Below are positions 33,780-42,396 of a stretch of DNA of 64,000 nt, piece by piece; within the stretch, counting starts at the first letter, position 1; the number at the start of each line of letters is the position of its first letter. The stretch comes from CAIWHR01 sp963846855 (lineage in GTDB: Bacteria > Pseudomonadota > Gammaproteobacteria > Burkholderiales > Casimicrobiaceae). A program made the position numbers and the translations under genes. The stretch is taken from assembly GCA_963846855.1 (NCBI GenBank), contig CAWJXK010000008.1, positions 124,001 through 188,000 on the forward strand. The letters run 5' to 3'. Under the pieces are notes generated by a model. The model made no database searches. It was given only the letters and a program-made list of their open reading frames with translations, and was not told the origin of the DNA.

Positions 33780-34907
33780 ATGCGGTCGATTATAAAACAA
33801 AACGGGGTTTCTCCAGCGCTGCCGGACTTCCGCAATCTGGGAACGATCCTGCGCATTCTCGTCGCCGTGAACGGCTTCGTCGCCGTCGCCGCGCTGCTGC
33901 GCGATCCCAACTGGGCGACGTGGCCGGTCGCCTGGACCGACATGGTCGGCGCCGCCGAGCCGCACCTGCTTCTGATGCTGGCGGCGCTCTACGCGATGCA
34001 GCCCTGGCTCGCGCGCCGGCCGTATTCGCAGGGCGCGGCGGCGATCCTCGGCCTCACCGTGCTGACGGGCGTGGGCGTTTACACGCTGCTCAGCCGCGGC
34101 GAGCCGCCGCAGCCGGGTGGCGGCCCGGTGCGCCACGTGCTATTCGGGCTGATGACCGCCGGCGCGCTGCTCGGGTACTTCCGGCTGCGCGCCAAGGCGC
34201 TGTCCCCGGCGATCACCGAGGCGCGGCTGCAGGCGCTGCAGGCGCGGATTCGTCCGCATTTCCTATTCAACAGCATCAACGCCGTGCTCTCGCTCGTCCG
34301 CACCGACCCGAAGCGCGCCGAGTCCTCGCTCGAGGACATGGCCGATCTGTTCCGCGTCCTGATGCGCGACAACCGCGATCTCGCACCGCTCGCCGACGAG
34401 GTCCTGCTGTGCCGGCAATACCTCGCGCTGGAAAAGCTTCGGCTTGGCGACCGTCTCGTCGTCGAATGGCACACCAACAACATGCCGGCCGATGCGCTGG
34501 TGCCGCCGCTCATCCTGCAGCCGCTGCTCGAGAACGCGGTCTACCACGGCATCGAGCCGATGACCGCCCCCGGCGTGGTGTCGATCAACATCTTCTACAA
34601 GGGGGGGGACGTGCACGCGATCCTGCGCAATCCGTATCGCGTCAGCGGCGGAGGGCACCATTCCGGCAACAAGATGGCGCTCGCCAACGTCCGCGAGCGG
34701 CTCGCGCTGCACTTCGACGCCGAGGCCGCGCTGGAATCGCGGGTCAAGGCGGATGCCTACGAGGTGCATGTGCGCATGCCTTACCGCACGGAGAAGACTC
34801 CGGCAGCGCGCAGCGAGGCCGCACGCCCGCGCAGCCGCGACACGCGCGGCGCAGCGGCCGACGATCCTCCGCAAGCGCCGCTGAAGCGGGGAATGGCCCA
34901 TGGCTGA
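33780..34907 (+). CDS. algZ: LytS/AlgZ-type sensor histidine kinase
   Basis: A 375-residue membrane kinase of the unorthodox family. About four hydrophobic segments lie between residues 20 and 140. The phospho-acceptor region is ARIRPHFLFNSINAVLSLV and the ATP-binding part has LVPPLILQPLLENAVYHGIEP with an N-box. The ATG at 33780 is the only good start; the conserved region begins at LPDFRNLG 13 residues later, and the first residues are AT-rich. It shares a spacer with argH and overlaps the regulator gene by 8 nt, so both are made together. Confidence 0.88.
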   Translation: MRSIIKQNGVSPALPDFRNLGTILRILVAVNGFVAVAALLRDPNWATWPVAWTDMVGAAEPHLLLMLAALYAMQPWLARRPYSQGAAAILGLTVLTGVGVYTLLSRGEPPQPGGGPVRHVLFGLMTAGALLGYFRLRAKALSPAITEARLQALQARIRPHFLFNSINAVLSLVRTDPKRAESSLEDMADLFRVLMRDNRDLAPLADEVLLCRQYLALEKLRLGDRLVVEWHTNNMPADALVPPLILQPLLENAVYHGIEPMTAPGVVSINIFYKGGDVHAILRNPYRVSGGGHHSGNKMALANVRERLALHFDAEAALESRVKADAYEVHVRMPYRTEKTPAARSEAARPRSRDTRGAAADDPPQAPLKRGMAHG

Positions 34908-35685
34908 GCCTCCGCTTCGCGTATTGATCGTCGACGACGAGGCGCCGGCCCGCCGGCGCCTGCGCGACCTCCTCGACGATTGCACGGGCGCGCTGCCGCT
35001 TGCCGTGGTCGGCGAGGCCGCGAGCGGGCAGGAGGCGATCGACCTCCTGCAGGCGGCGACCGCCGACCTCGTGCTGACCGACATCCACATGCCGTGCATG
35101 GACGGCATCGAGCTCGCACGCCACCTGCTGAAGCTCGCGCAGCCGCCGGTCGTGATCTTCACGACGGCGTTCAACGAGCACGCCGTGCAGGCATTCGACG
35201 TCAGCGCGGTCGACTACCTGATGAAGCCGGTGCGCATGCAGCGCCTCCTCGCGGCGTTGCAGAAGGTGCCCCGGCTGAAGCCGGTGTCCTTCTCGAAGCT
35301 GGACGAGTTGCCGGCCTCGGCGCGCCGGTTCCTGTCGGTGACCGAGCGCTCGCGCGTCGTGCTGGTGCCGGTCGACGAGATCGTCTATCTCAAGGCCGAG
35401 CTCAAGTACATCACGATCCGCACGCCGGACCGCGAGTACCTCCTCGAGGAATCGCTGACGCGGCTGGAGCAGGAGTTCGGCCAGCGCTTCGTCCGCGTGC
35501 ATCGGAATTGCCTCGTGTCGCGGGAGTTCATCCGCGGCTTCGAGCGCTGCGTGAGCGATGACGGCGACGCGCACTGGGAAGTTCTGCTGAAGGGGATGGG
35601 CGAGACGCTTCCCGTCTCACGCCGCCAGCAGTTCATCGTGCGTGAGATCGGGCGCGACCCGTACCTCGCAAGCGTCGCGAAATAG
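34900..35685 (+). CDS. algR: LytTR-type response regulator (AlgR-like)
   Basis: A 261-residue regulator: receiver domain with VDDE at 11-14 and phospho-acceptor D61 (DLVLTDIHMPCMDG), then a LytTR DNA-binding domain from about residue 140 (VPVDEIVYLKAELKYITIRT, FVRVHRNCLVSREFIRGF). AlgR homologues control exopolysaccharide and type IV pili; targets here are unknown. Overlap with the kinase gene supports a true two-component pair. Confidence 0.92.
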   Translation: MAEPPLRVLIVDDEAPARRRLRDLLDDCTGALPLAVVGEAASGQEAIDLLQAATADLVLTDIHMPCMDGIELARHLLKLAQPPVVIFTTAFNEHAVQAFDVSAVDYLMKPVRMQRLLAALQKVPRLKPVSFSKLDELPASARRFLSVTERSRVVLVPVDEIVYLKAELKYITIRTPDREYLLEESLTRLEQEFGQRFVRVHRNCLVSREFIRGFERCVSDDGDAHWEVLLKGMGETLPVSRRQQFIVREIGRDPYLASVAK

Positions 35686-35770
35686 CCGGCACGCGTTCGC
35701 GTTGTTCAGGCGGCGGGCGCCCGCCTGCTAAACTCGCGCGCTGTTCCCGTCCTCCGGCACGAATTCTCCA

Positions 35771-36715
35771 ATGACTTCCACGCGCACGCTGATCTGCGGC
35801 TCGCTCGCCTACGACACCATCATGGTGTTCCCGGATCGCTTCGGGCGCCACATCCTGCCCGGCGAGACGCACGTGCTGTCGGTGTCGTTCCAGATCACCG
35901 AGATGAGGCGCGAATGGGGCGGATGCGCCGGCAACATCGCCTACAGCCTGAAGGCGCTCGGCGGCGAGCCGGTGATCATGGCGACGCTCGGCGACGACGG
36001 CGCGCCGTATCGCGAGCGCCTCGCGGCGCTGAAGATCGCCCGCGACGGCGTGCGCACGGTTCCGGGCACGTTCACCGCGCAGGCGTTCATCATCACCGAC
36101 CTCGACGACAATCAGATCACCGCATTCCACCCGGGCGCGATGAACGAGTCGCACCAGACCCGCGTCGGCGACGTCGACGACATCGCGCTCGGCATCGTCG
36201 CGCCGGACGGCCGTGCCGGCATGCGCGCGCACGTCGACCAGTTCGCCGCCGCGGGCATCCCGTTCGTGTTCGATCCGGGGCAGGGACTGCCGTTGTTCTC
36301 GGGCGAAGAGCTGATCGAGATGATCGACGCGGCGACCTTTCTCGCCGTCAACGACTACGAGGCGCGGCTGCTGTGCGATCGCACCGGGCTCACGCTGCAG
36401 GAGATCGCGCGGCGGGTCGAGGCGGTGATCGAGACGCTGGGTGCCGAGGGGTCGCGCATTCATGCGGGCGGAGCCACGATCGAGATACCGGCCGTCCCGG
36501 CGACGGCGCTGGTCGATCCGACCGGATGCGGCGACGCGTATCGCGCGGGACTGCTCTACGGAATGGCGCAGCGCTGGGACTGGGAGCGCACCGGGCGCCT
36601 CGCCGCGACGCTCGGCGCGATCAAGATCGGCAGCCGCGGCGGGCAGAATCATGCCGCCGACCGCGATGCGATCGCATCGCGCTATCACGTGCACTTCGGC
36701 GAGTATCCGTGGTAG
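35771..36715 (+). CDS. PfkB-family carbohydrate (adenosine-like) kinase
   Basis: A 314-residue ribokinase-fold enzyme. The N-terminus TLICGSLAYDTIMVFPDRFG and GGCAGNIAYSLKALGG bind substrate. DPTGCGDAYRAGLLYG is the PfkB signature with the catalytic Asp. The EWGGCAGN variant resembles adenosine-kinase-like betaproteobacterial proteins, but the substrate is not decided. It is preceded by a perfect dyad (GGCGGGCGCCCGCC, 35712-35725) and a TAAACT -10-like box. Confidence 0.9.
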   Translation: MTSTRTLICGSLAYDTIMVFPDRFGRHILPGETHVLSVSFQITEMRREWGGCAGNIAYSLKALGGEPVIMATLGDDGAPYRERLAALKIARDGVRTVPGTFTAQAFIITDLDDNQITAFHPGAMNESHQTRVGDVDDIALGIVAPDGRAGMRAHVDQFAAAGIPFVFDPGQGLPLFSGEELIEMIDAATFLAVNDYEARLLCDRTGLTLQEIARRVEAVIETLGAEGSRIHAGGATIEIPAVPATALVDPTGCGDAYRAGLLYGMAQRWDWERTGRLAATLGAIKIGSRGGQNHAADRDAIASRYHVHFGEYPW

Positions 36716-36797
36716 CGCGCCCGGTGTGTCGCGGCGCAGGGGTGCGCGCTGGGTCGCGCCGCTTCGAGCGCGCGGCGCTGTCCTGAGCGCTGCCGGG

Positions 36798-37595
36798 ATG
36801 GCGCGGCCGACGCCGCTTCCCTGGCGCGTCGCCCGTACGCTTCGCGTCGCGGCGCACGTCGCCGAGGGACTCGCGACGGCGGTCCTGATCTTTCCGCTGG
36901 TGCAATCGCACCGGCGCAACGCGCTGACGAAGCAGTGGTCGCGCCGGCTGCTGCGCATGCTGAAGGTCGACGCGCGGCTGCATGGTGAATCGCTCGACGG
37001 CGTCGGCGGCAACCTCCTGATCGTCGCCAATCACATCTCGTGGCTCGACATCTTCGTGGTGCTGTCGGTGCAGCCCGCGCGCTTCGTCGCCAAGGCCGAG
37101 CTGAAGCGATGGCCGGTCCTGGGGTGGCTCATCACCGGTGTGGGGACGCTCTACGTCGAGCGCGCGCGCCGGCGCGACACGCACAACGTCAACCGGCAGG
37201 CCGCCGAAGCGCTCGCGCGCGGCGACGTGCTGGCGATCTTTCCGGAAGGCACGACGACCGACGGGACGACGCTGCTGCCGTTCCACGGATCCCTGCTGCA
37301 GCCGATCGTCGACGCCGAGGGGCATGTGCTGCCCGTCGCGATTCGCTATCGCACGCCCGAAGGCCTGCACACCGCCGCCGCCGCGTACGTCGGCGACACC
37401 AGCATCCTGGAATCGTTCTGGCGATTGACCGGCGAATCGGCGCTCATCGTCGAGATGCACGTCGCGGCACCGCTGCCGGCGCGGCTTCGCCACCGGCGCG
37501 AGCTCTCGCGCGCCGCGGAGCACGTCATCCGAACGGTTTTGGCGTCAGCGGCGACGTCCCCGGCACCTGGTACACACGGCGATCCGGAAACCTGA
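36798..37595 (+). CDS. plsC: 1-acyl-sn-glycerol-3-phosphate acyltransferase
   Basis: A 265-residue membrane acyltransferase that makes phosphatidic acid. The catalytic NHISWLDIFV (NHx4D) and glycerol-phosphate FPEGTTTDG motifs are present; a hydrophobic segment precedes them (residues 15-35). The last 71 bp overlap the 3' end of the convergent apaH, an unusual tail-to-tail overlap. Confidence 0.9.
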   Translation: MARPTPLPWRVARTLRVAAHVAEGLATAVLIFPLVQSHRRNALTKQWSRRLLRMLKVDARLHGESLDGVGGNLLIVANHISWLDIFVVLSVQPARFVAKAELKRWPVLGWLITGVGTLYVERARRRDTHNVNRQAAEALARGDVLAIFPEGTTTDGTTLLPFHGSLLQPIVDAEGHVLPVAIRYRTPEGLHTAAAAYVGDTSILESFWRLTGESALIVEMHVAAPLPARLRHRRELSRAAEHVIRTVLASAATSPAPGTHGDPET

Positions 37596-38352
37596 TCGCG
37601 GTGAGCGCGCCGCCCCACAGGCATCCGGAGTCGAGCATCAGCAGGTTGGGCGCGAGCCTCAACTCGAGCGTCGACCAGTGCCCGCACACGACGGTCACGC
37701 CGGCGGAGGCCCGCTGCGGATGCGAGAACCACGGAAGGTAGCCCTCCGGCGCGCTGCCCGGCCCGCGCTTCTCACGGAACTCCATCGTGCCGTCCGCGGT
37801 GCAGAAACGCAGCCGCGTGAAGGCGTTCACGACGACGCGCAGCCGGTCGAATCCCTCGAGATCATCGCGCCACGTCCGCGGCAGGTCGCCGTAGAGGCAC
37901 GAGAGAAACTCGCCGGCCCGCTCGCTTCGCAGCATGGACTCGACTTCGCGCGAGAGCATGCGTGCGGTGGCCGGAGTCCAGCCGGGCAGGAGTCCGGCGT
38001 GCACCATCAATCGCTCGTCCTCGATCGCCACCAGGCGCCGCGCGCACAGCCATTCGATCAGTGCGCCACGGTCCGGTGCGTCGAGAATCGGGCCGAGGGT
38101 GTCCTGCCGATGCGCGCGCCGGTGTCCGGCGGCGACCGTCAGCAGGTGCAGGTCGTGATTGCCGAGGACCGTCACCGCGGCATCGCCGAGCGCCATGACC
38201 TCGCGCAGCACGCCGAGCGAGTCGGGTCCGCGATTGACGAGGTCACCGACGAGCCACAGCCTGTCCTCGCGCGGCGAAAAGCCGATCAACTCCAGCAACG
38301 CGCAGAATTCGGCGTGGCAGCCCTGGATGTCGCCGATCGCGTAGAGGCTCAT
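37525..38352 (-). CDS. apaH: symmetrical bis(5'-nucleosyl)-tetraphosphatase
   Basis: A 275-residue metallophosphatase degrading Ap4A to two ADP. Motifs AIGDIQGC, VGDLVNRGPDSLGVL, VLGNHDLHLL and VCGHWSTLELR are all those of ApaH. The ATG at 38352 gives the family start MSLYAIGDIQGCHAEF. Divergent from rep across a palindromic promoter region, convergent on plsC. Confidence 0.95.
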   Translation of the reverse strand: MSLYAIGDIQGCHAEFCALLELIGFSPREDRLWLVGDLVNRGPDSLGVLREVMALGDAAVTVLGNHDLHLLTVAAGHRRAHRQDTLGPILDAPDRGALIEWLCARRLVAIEDERLMVHAGLLPGWTPATARMLSREVESMLRSERAGEFLSCLYGDLPRTWRDDLEGFDRLRVVVNAFTRLRFCTADGTMEFREKRGPGSAPEGYLPWFSHPQRASAGVTVVCGHWSTLELRLAPNLLMLDSGCLWGGALTAIRFPDRRVYQVPGTSPLTPKPFG

Positions 38353-38412
38353 GGGTGCGCGTCGCGAGGCCCGACCCGCGCGACGGGCGCGGCGCGCGAC
38401 ACGACGGCCTGC

Positions 38413-38433
38413 TAGAATTCGCAACGAATTCTA
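38413..38433. promoter_or_regulatory. perfect dyad with two divergent TAGAAT boxes
   Basis: TAGAATTC (38413-38420), five bases, GAATTCTA (38426-38433) lies in the apaH/rep divergent spacer. Each arm starts with a -10-like TAGAAT, one for each strand, so the dyad could be overlapping divergent promoters or a repressor operator. -35 boxes are not obvious. Confidence 0.45.
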
Positions 38434-38464
38434 ACATCGGCCCGCCGTGCGGGCGGCGGTCCGG

Positions 38465-40468
38465 ATGGCTCTTCTCCTCAATCCCGCGCAGCGCGAGGCG
38501 GTGCGTTACGTCGACGGACCTCTTCTCGTGCTCGCGGGCGCGGGAAGCGGCAAGACGCGCGTCATCACCGCGAAGATCGCGCATCTCATCGAGCGCGGCC
38601 ACGACCCGAAGCGCATCGCGGCGATCACGTTCACCAACAAGGCGGCGCGCGAGATGCGCGAGCGCGTCGCGCGTCTGCTCGCCGACGAAGGGCGGGGCGA
38701 GCAGGCGCAGGCGCTGACGATCTCGACGTTTCACGCGCTCGGCCTCGCGATCGTTCGCGGCGACGCCCGCGCGCTCGGGCTCGCGCCACGCTTTTCCATC
38801 CTCGATCCGGGCGACCTCGAGCCCGTCGTTGCCGAGATTCTTCCGACCACGGATCTCGGCCGCGCGCGCGCGGCGTTGCGCGCGATCAGCCAGTGGAAGG
38901 GCGCGGGCGTGACGCCGGCCGCGGCCGTGAAGAAGGCGAATGGCGACGACGAGCTCGCGTTCGCGCGCGCCTACGCCCGCTACGACGAGACGCTGCGTGC
39001 CTACCAGGCAGTCGATTTCGACGATCTCATTGCGTTGCCGATCGAGCTCCTGTCGCGCGACGCGGAGGTGGCGGCGAAATGGCGCGCCCGCTGCGCGCAT
39101 CTGCTCGTCGACGAATACCAGGACACCAATCCGTCGCAGTACAGGCTGTTGCGGCTCCTCACCGGCGAGAAGGCCGCGTTCACCGCGGTCGGCGACGACG
39201 ACCAGGCCATCTACGGCTGGCGCGGCGCGACGATCGACAACCTCGCGCAGCTGCCGATCGACTATCCGAATCTCAAGGTGATCAAGCTCGAACAGAACTA
39301 CCGCTCGACGGTGCGCATCCTGCGCTCGGCCAATGCATTGATCGCCAACAACGCCAAGCTCTTCGACAAGAAGCTCTGGAGCGAGTTGCCGACCGGCGAC
39401 ACGATCCGCGTGACGCCGGAGAAGGACGACGAGGCCGAGGCTGAATCGGTCGTGCGGCGCCTGCTCGCGCACAAGTTCGAGCATCGCGGGCGCCACGGCG
39501 ACTACGCGATCCTCTACCGCGGCAATCACCAGGCGAAGCTGTTCGAGCAGCAGCTGCGCGCGCAGAACGTGCCCTACGAGATCTCGGGCGGGCAGTCGTA
39601 TTTCGACCGCGCCGAGATCCGCGACCTCGTCGCGTACCTGCGCCTCATCGCGAACGACGCCGACGACCGCGCCTTCATCCGGGCGGTGACGACACCCAGG
39701 CGCGGCGTGGGCGCGACCTCGCTCGAGCGGCTCTCGGCGATCGGCGAGGCGCGCGGCGAGTGTCTCTTCGCGGCGGTTCACAGCGACGAGGCGCGCAGCA
39801 CGCTGCCGGCGCGACCGCGCGAGGTCCTCGAATCGTTCTGCGCGCTCATCAACGGGCTGCGCTTCCGCGCCGAGCGCGAACCCGCCGGGCGGCTGCTGGA
39901 CGAGCTGGTCGCGGCGATCGACTACCGCGAGTACCTGACCGCGTCGGGCGAGCGCAAGCAGGCCGACGCACGCTGGCAGAGCGTGCGCGATTTCGTCGAC
40001 TGGCTTGCGCGGAAGGGCGAGGCCGACAACAGGAACCTGCTGGAGCTCACGCAGACGATCGCGCTCATCACCATGCTCGAAGGGCAGGAGGATGCCGAGC
40101 GCGATGCGGTGCGCCTGTCGACGCTGCACGCGGCAAAGGGCCTCGAGTTTCCCCACGTGTTCATCGTCGGCGTCGAGGAAGGGCTGCTGCCGCATCGCGA
40201 GACGATCGCCGCCGGCAACGTCGACGAGGAGCGGCGCCTGTTCTATGTCGGGGTGACGCGCGCGCAGCGAAGCCTGCACCTGTCGTTCTGCCGGCGCAGG
40301 AAGCGCGCCGGTGGCGTCTCCGAATGCCATCCGTCGCGATTCCTGGCGGAGCTCGCGCAGGAGGATCTGCGCTGGGCCGATACGACGCTTCCGCCGGACG
40401 AGGCGGCACGCGAGAAGGCCGCGGGCAGCGCGCGGCTGAAGAGTCTGAAGGCGATGCTGACGCGGTAG
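38465..40468 (+). CDS. rep: Rep-type ATP-dependent DNA helicase
   Basis: A 667-residue superfamily 1A 3'-5' helicase. Walker A GAGSGKTRVI, Q-motif LNPAQREAV, Walker B LLVDEYQDTNPSQ, motif III GDDDQAIYGWRGA, motif IV EQNYRST and motif VI YVGVTRAQ are present. GDDDQ rather than GDxDQ and length below UvrD favour Rep, which removes protein blocks ahead of replication forks. ATG at 38465 chosen; an upstream GTG lies in the spacer. Confidence 0.95.
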   Translation: MALLLNPAQREAVRYVDGPLLVLAGAGSGKTRVITAKIAHLIERGHDPKRIAAITFTNKAAREMRERVARLLADEGRGEQAQALTISTFHALGLAIVRGDARALGLAPRFSILDPGDLEPVVAEILPTTDLGRARAALRAISQWKGAGVTPAAAVKKANGDDELAFARAYARYDETLRAYQAVDFDDLIALPIELLSRDAEVAAKWRARCAHLLVDEYQDTNPSQYRLLRLLTGEKAAFTAVGDDDQAIYGWRGATIDNLAQLPIDYPNLKVIKLEQNYRSTVRILRSANALIANNAKLFDKKLWSELPTGDTIRVTPEKDDEAEAESVVRRLLAHKFEHRGRHGDYAILYRGNHQAKLFEQQLRAQNVPYEISGGQSYFDRAEIRDLVAYLRLIANDADDRAFIRAVTTPRRGVGATSLERLSAIGEARGECLFAAVHSDEARSTLPARPREVLESFCALINGLRFRAEREPAGRLLDELVAAIDYREYLTASGERKQADARWQSVRDFVDWLARKGEADNRNLLELTQTIALITMLEGQEDAERDAVRLSTLHAAKGLEFPHVFIVGVEEGLLPHRETIAAGNVDEERRLFYVGVTRAQRSLHLSFCRRRKRAGGVSECHPSRFLAELAQEDLRWADTTLPPDEAAREKAAGSARLKSLKAMLTR

Positions 40469-40604
40469 GTCCCGTCGCTCGGGTTCGCTGCATGACTTGT
40501 CCGTGCGGGGCGACAATCCCGCGTCGCCCGCACGGTCGCGCCCTCACTGCGCCACGGCGTAAACTCCTCCGACGAATTTCGCCGGCATTGGAGGAGGTGA
40601 CCCG

Positions 40605-41996
40605 ATGAGCGAACGCTACGACGCCATAGTCATCGGCACTGGGCAGGCCGGCCCTTCGCTTGCGGTGCGTCTCGCGCAAGCGGGCCGCAAGACCGCGATC
40701 ATCGAGCGCAAGCGCTTCGGCGGCACGTGCGTCAACAATGGCTGCATCCCGACCAAGACGCTGATCGCGAGCGCACGCGCCGCGCACGTCGCGCGCACCG
40801 GCGCCGGCTGGGGCGTGATCGTGCCGCCCGGCGTCACGGTCGACATGCGCGCCGTGAAGTCGCGCAAGGACACGGTGGTGCGGCAATCGAACGAGAACGT
40901 CGTCAAATGGCTCCGGTCGACGCCGGGGCTCACCGTCATTGAAGCCCATGCGCGCTTCGAGGGACCGCATTCGGTGCGTGCCGGCGACAGGCTGCTCGAG
41001 GCGCCGCAGATCTTCATCAACGTCGGCGGGCGCGCCGCCGTGCCGCCAATCACAGGCATCGCGGAGGTGCCCTACCTCGACAACGTGTCGATGATGGACG
41101 TCGACGTCCTGCCGCGCCATCTCGTCGTTATCGGCGGCAGCTACGTCGGACTCGAGTTCGCGCAGATGTATCGGCGTTTCGGGAGCGACGTCACCGTGGT
41201 CGAGATGGGCTCGCATCTGATCGGCCGCGAGGACGACGAGGTATCCGATGCCATTCGCGAGATCCTCGAGGCCGAAGGGATCGCGGTGAGGCTCGATGCC
41301 AAATGCGTCAAGGTGCGCCGTGCCGGCGACGGCATTGTGGTCGGCGTCGACTGCGCGCGCGAGCCGCGCGAGGTCATCGGCTCGCACCTTCTGCTCGCGA
41401 CCGGACGGCGGCCGAACACCGACGACCTCGGCTGCGAGCGCGCCGGCATCAGGCTCGACGCGCGCGGCTACATCGTCGTCGATGACGCTCTCTCTACGAG
41501 TGCTGCGGGCGTCTTCGCGATGGGCGACGTCAACGGTCGAGGCGCCTTCACGCACACGTCCTACAACGACTATGAGATCGTCGCCGCGAACGTCCTCGAC
41601 GGCGAGTCGCGGCGGGTCACCGAGCGCATCCCGGCGTATGCGCTGTTCATCGATCCGCCGCTCGCCCGCGTGGGGATGAGCGAGCGCGAGGCGCGTGCCT
41701 CGGGCCGCGACGTGCTCGCCGCGACGATGCCGATGAGCCGCGTCGGGCGCGCCAGGGAGCGGGGCGAGACCGCGGGCTTCATGAAAGTGCTCGTCGACGC
41801 CGGCACGCAGCGGATCCTCGGCGCGGCGCTGCTCGGCATCGAGTCGGACGAGGCAATCCACACGATCATCGACGTCATGTATGCCGGTGTGCCGTATACC
41901 GTGCTGCAGCGGGCGATGCACATTCATCCCACGGTGGCCGAGCTGATCCCTACATTGCTATCGAAGTTGAAGCCGCTTGAGGCAGGAGCGGGCTGA
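40605..41996 (+). CDS. FAD-dependent pyridine nucleotide-disulfide oxidoreductase (mercuric-reductase-like)
   Basis: A 463-residue flavin reductase with FAD motif VIGTGQAGPSLA, redox pair C42/C47 in GGTCVNNGCIPTK, NAD(P) motif VIGGSYVGLEFAQ, FAMGDVNGRGAFTH and dimer-interface HIHPTVAELIPT. No N-terminal HMA domain and no C-terminal cysteine pair, so it is not a proven mercuric reductase; a general disulfide or quinone reductase is as likely. ATG with GGAGG 7 bp upstream. It stands alone before the repeat and riboswitch region. Confidence 0.88.
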   Translation: MSERYDAIVIGTGQAGPSLAVRLAQAGRKTAIIERKRFGGTCVNNGCIPTKTLIASARAAHVARTGAGWGVIVPPGVTVDMRAVKSRKDTVVRQSNENVVKWLRSTPGLTVIEAHARFEGPHSVRAGDRLLEAPQIFINVGGRAAVPPITGIAEVPYLDNVSMMDVDVLPRHLVVIGGSYVGLEFAQMYRRFGSDVTVVEMGSHLIGREDDEVSDAIREILEAEGIAVRLDAKCVKVRRAGDGIVVGVDCAREPREVIGSHLLLATGRRPNTDDLGCERAGIRLDARGYIVVDDALSTSAAGVFAMGDVNGRGAFTHTSYNDYEIVAANVLDGESRRVTERIPAYALFIDPPLARVGMSEREARASGRDVLAATMPMSRVGRARERGETAGFMKVLVDAGTQRILGAALLGIESDEAIHTIIDVMYAGVPYTVLQRAMHIHPTVAELIPTLLSKLKPLEAGAG

Positions 41997-42068
41997 CCGA
42001 CAGGTATCGTAGCCACCAATTGGGTGTCCATGACATCGCACTCGGAGCCCCGGCAGCGGGCCGGCACG

Positions 42069-42206
42069 TTAAGCGGCGCCGCAGGCGACGCTTCAACGGG
42101 ACGGCACGTGCCGCCCCGACGCAGACATGGCGGATCGCGATCCATTCGATAATTAAGCGGCGCACGCCTGCGCCGCTTCAACAGGGCCGGTACGTGCCGC
42201 CTCGAC
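42069..42206. repeat. pair of 52-54 bp hairpin repeats
   Basis: Two related units start TTAAGCGGCGC (42069 and 42153) and end GTGCCGCC-CGAC (42120 and 42206). The second contains a perfect 10-bp stem AAGCGGCGCA / TGCGCCGCTT at 42155-42178; the first has the same outer stem with changes inside. Both carry a CGG(C/T)ACGTGCCG near-palindrome. They could be REP-like extragenic hairpins or a bidirectional stop signal for the upstream gene. No coding. Confidence 0.65.
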
Positions 42207-42226
42207 CTGCACATTGCACCGGCGGG

Positions 42227-42255
42227 TTGACCAGAGCGCAACCCTACGCCATACT
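42227..42255 (+). promoter_or_regulatory. sigma-70 promoter of the metZ riboswitch transcript
   Basis: TTGACC (42227-42232), 17-bp spacer, CATACT (42250-42255). The predicted start near 42262 coincides with the first base pairs of the SAM-II aptamer, which strengthens both calls. Confidence 0.6.
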
Positions 42256-42257
42256 CA

Positions 42258-42313
42258 GGTCGCGCCGATTTGAGCCACAGCTTGCGGGCGCTTAACAAAT
42301 ACCGCTAAAGCGA
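42258..42313 (+). promoter_or_regulatory. SAM-II riboswitch
   Basis: The segment GCGCCGATTTGAGCC ... AGCTTGCGGGCGC, then TTAACAAAT and CCGCTAAAGCG, has the conserved SAM-II (metA motif) elements in order. These are a P1 stem (GCGCC 42262-42266 with GGCGC 42287-42291), L1 beginning GATTTGAGCC and ending CTTGC, an A-rich linker and the pseudoknot strand GCTAAA (42304-42309). SAM-II binds S-adenosylmethionine and represses methionine synthesis genes; the downstream gene is a methionine sulfhydrylase. Identification is by eye. Confidence 0.85.
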
Positions 42314-42349
42314 GGCTTGGCCGTCCGGGTCGACAGGACGCGCAGCAAA

Positions 42350-42381
42350 GCCCGTTCAGCGGACGTTGAACGGGCTTTTTT
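42350..42381 (+). terminator. intrinsic terminator between riboswitch and metZ
   Basis: GCCCGTTC (42350-42357) pairs with GAACGGGC (42368-42375), followed by six T (42376-42381), only 15 bp before the metZ ATG. Placed between aptamer and gene, it suggests that SAM binding controls transcription termination. No anti-terminator pairing was worked out. Confidence 0.8.
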
Positions 42382-42396
42382 CTTGGCGGACCCATC

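Noticed and set aside
38243..40516. A 757-codon minus-strand frame opposite rep
   Set aside because: It is antisense to a clear helicase and has Arg/Ala-rich shadow composition.
42020..42295. A 91-codon plus-strand frame
   Set aside because: It runs across the hairpin repeats, promoter and riboswitch aptamer and has no start signal.
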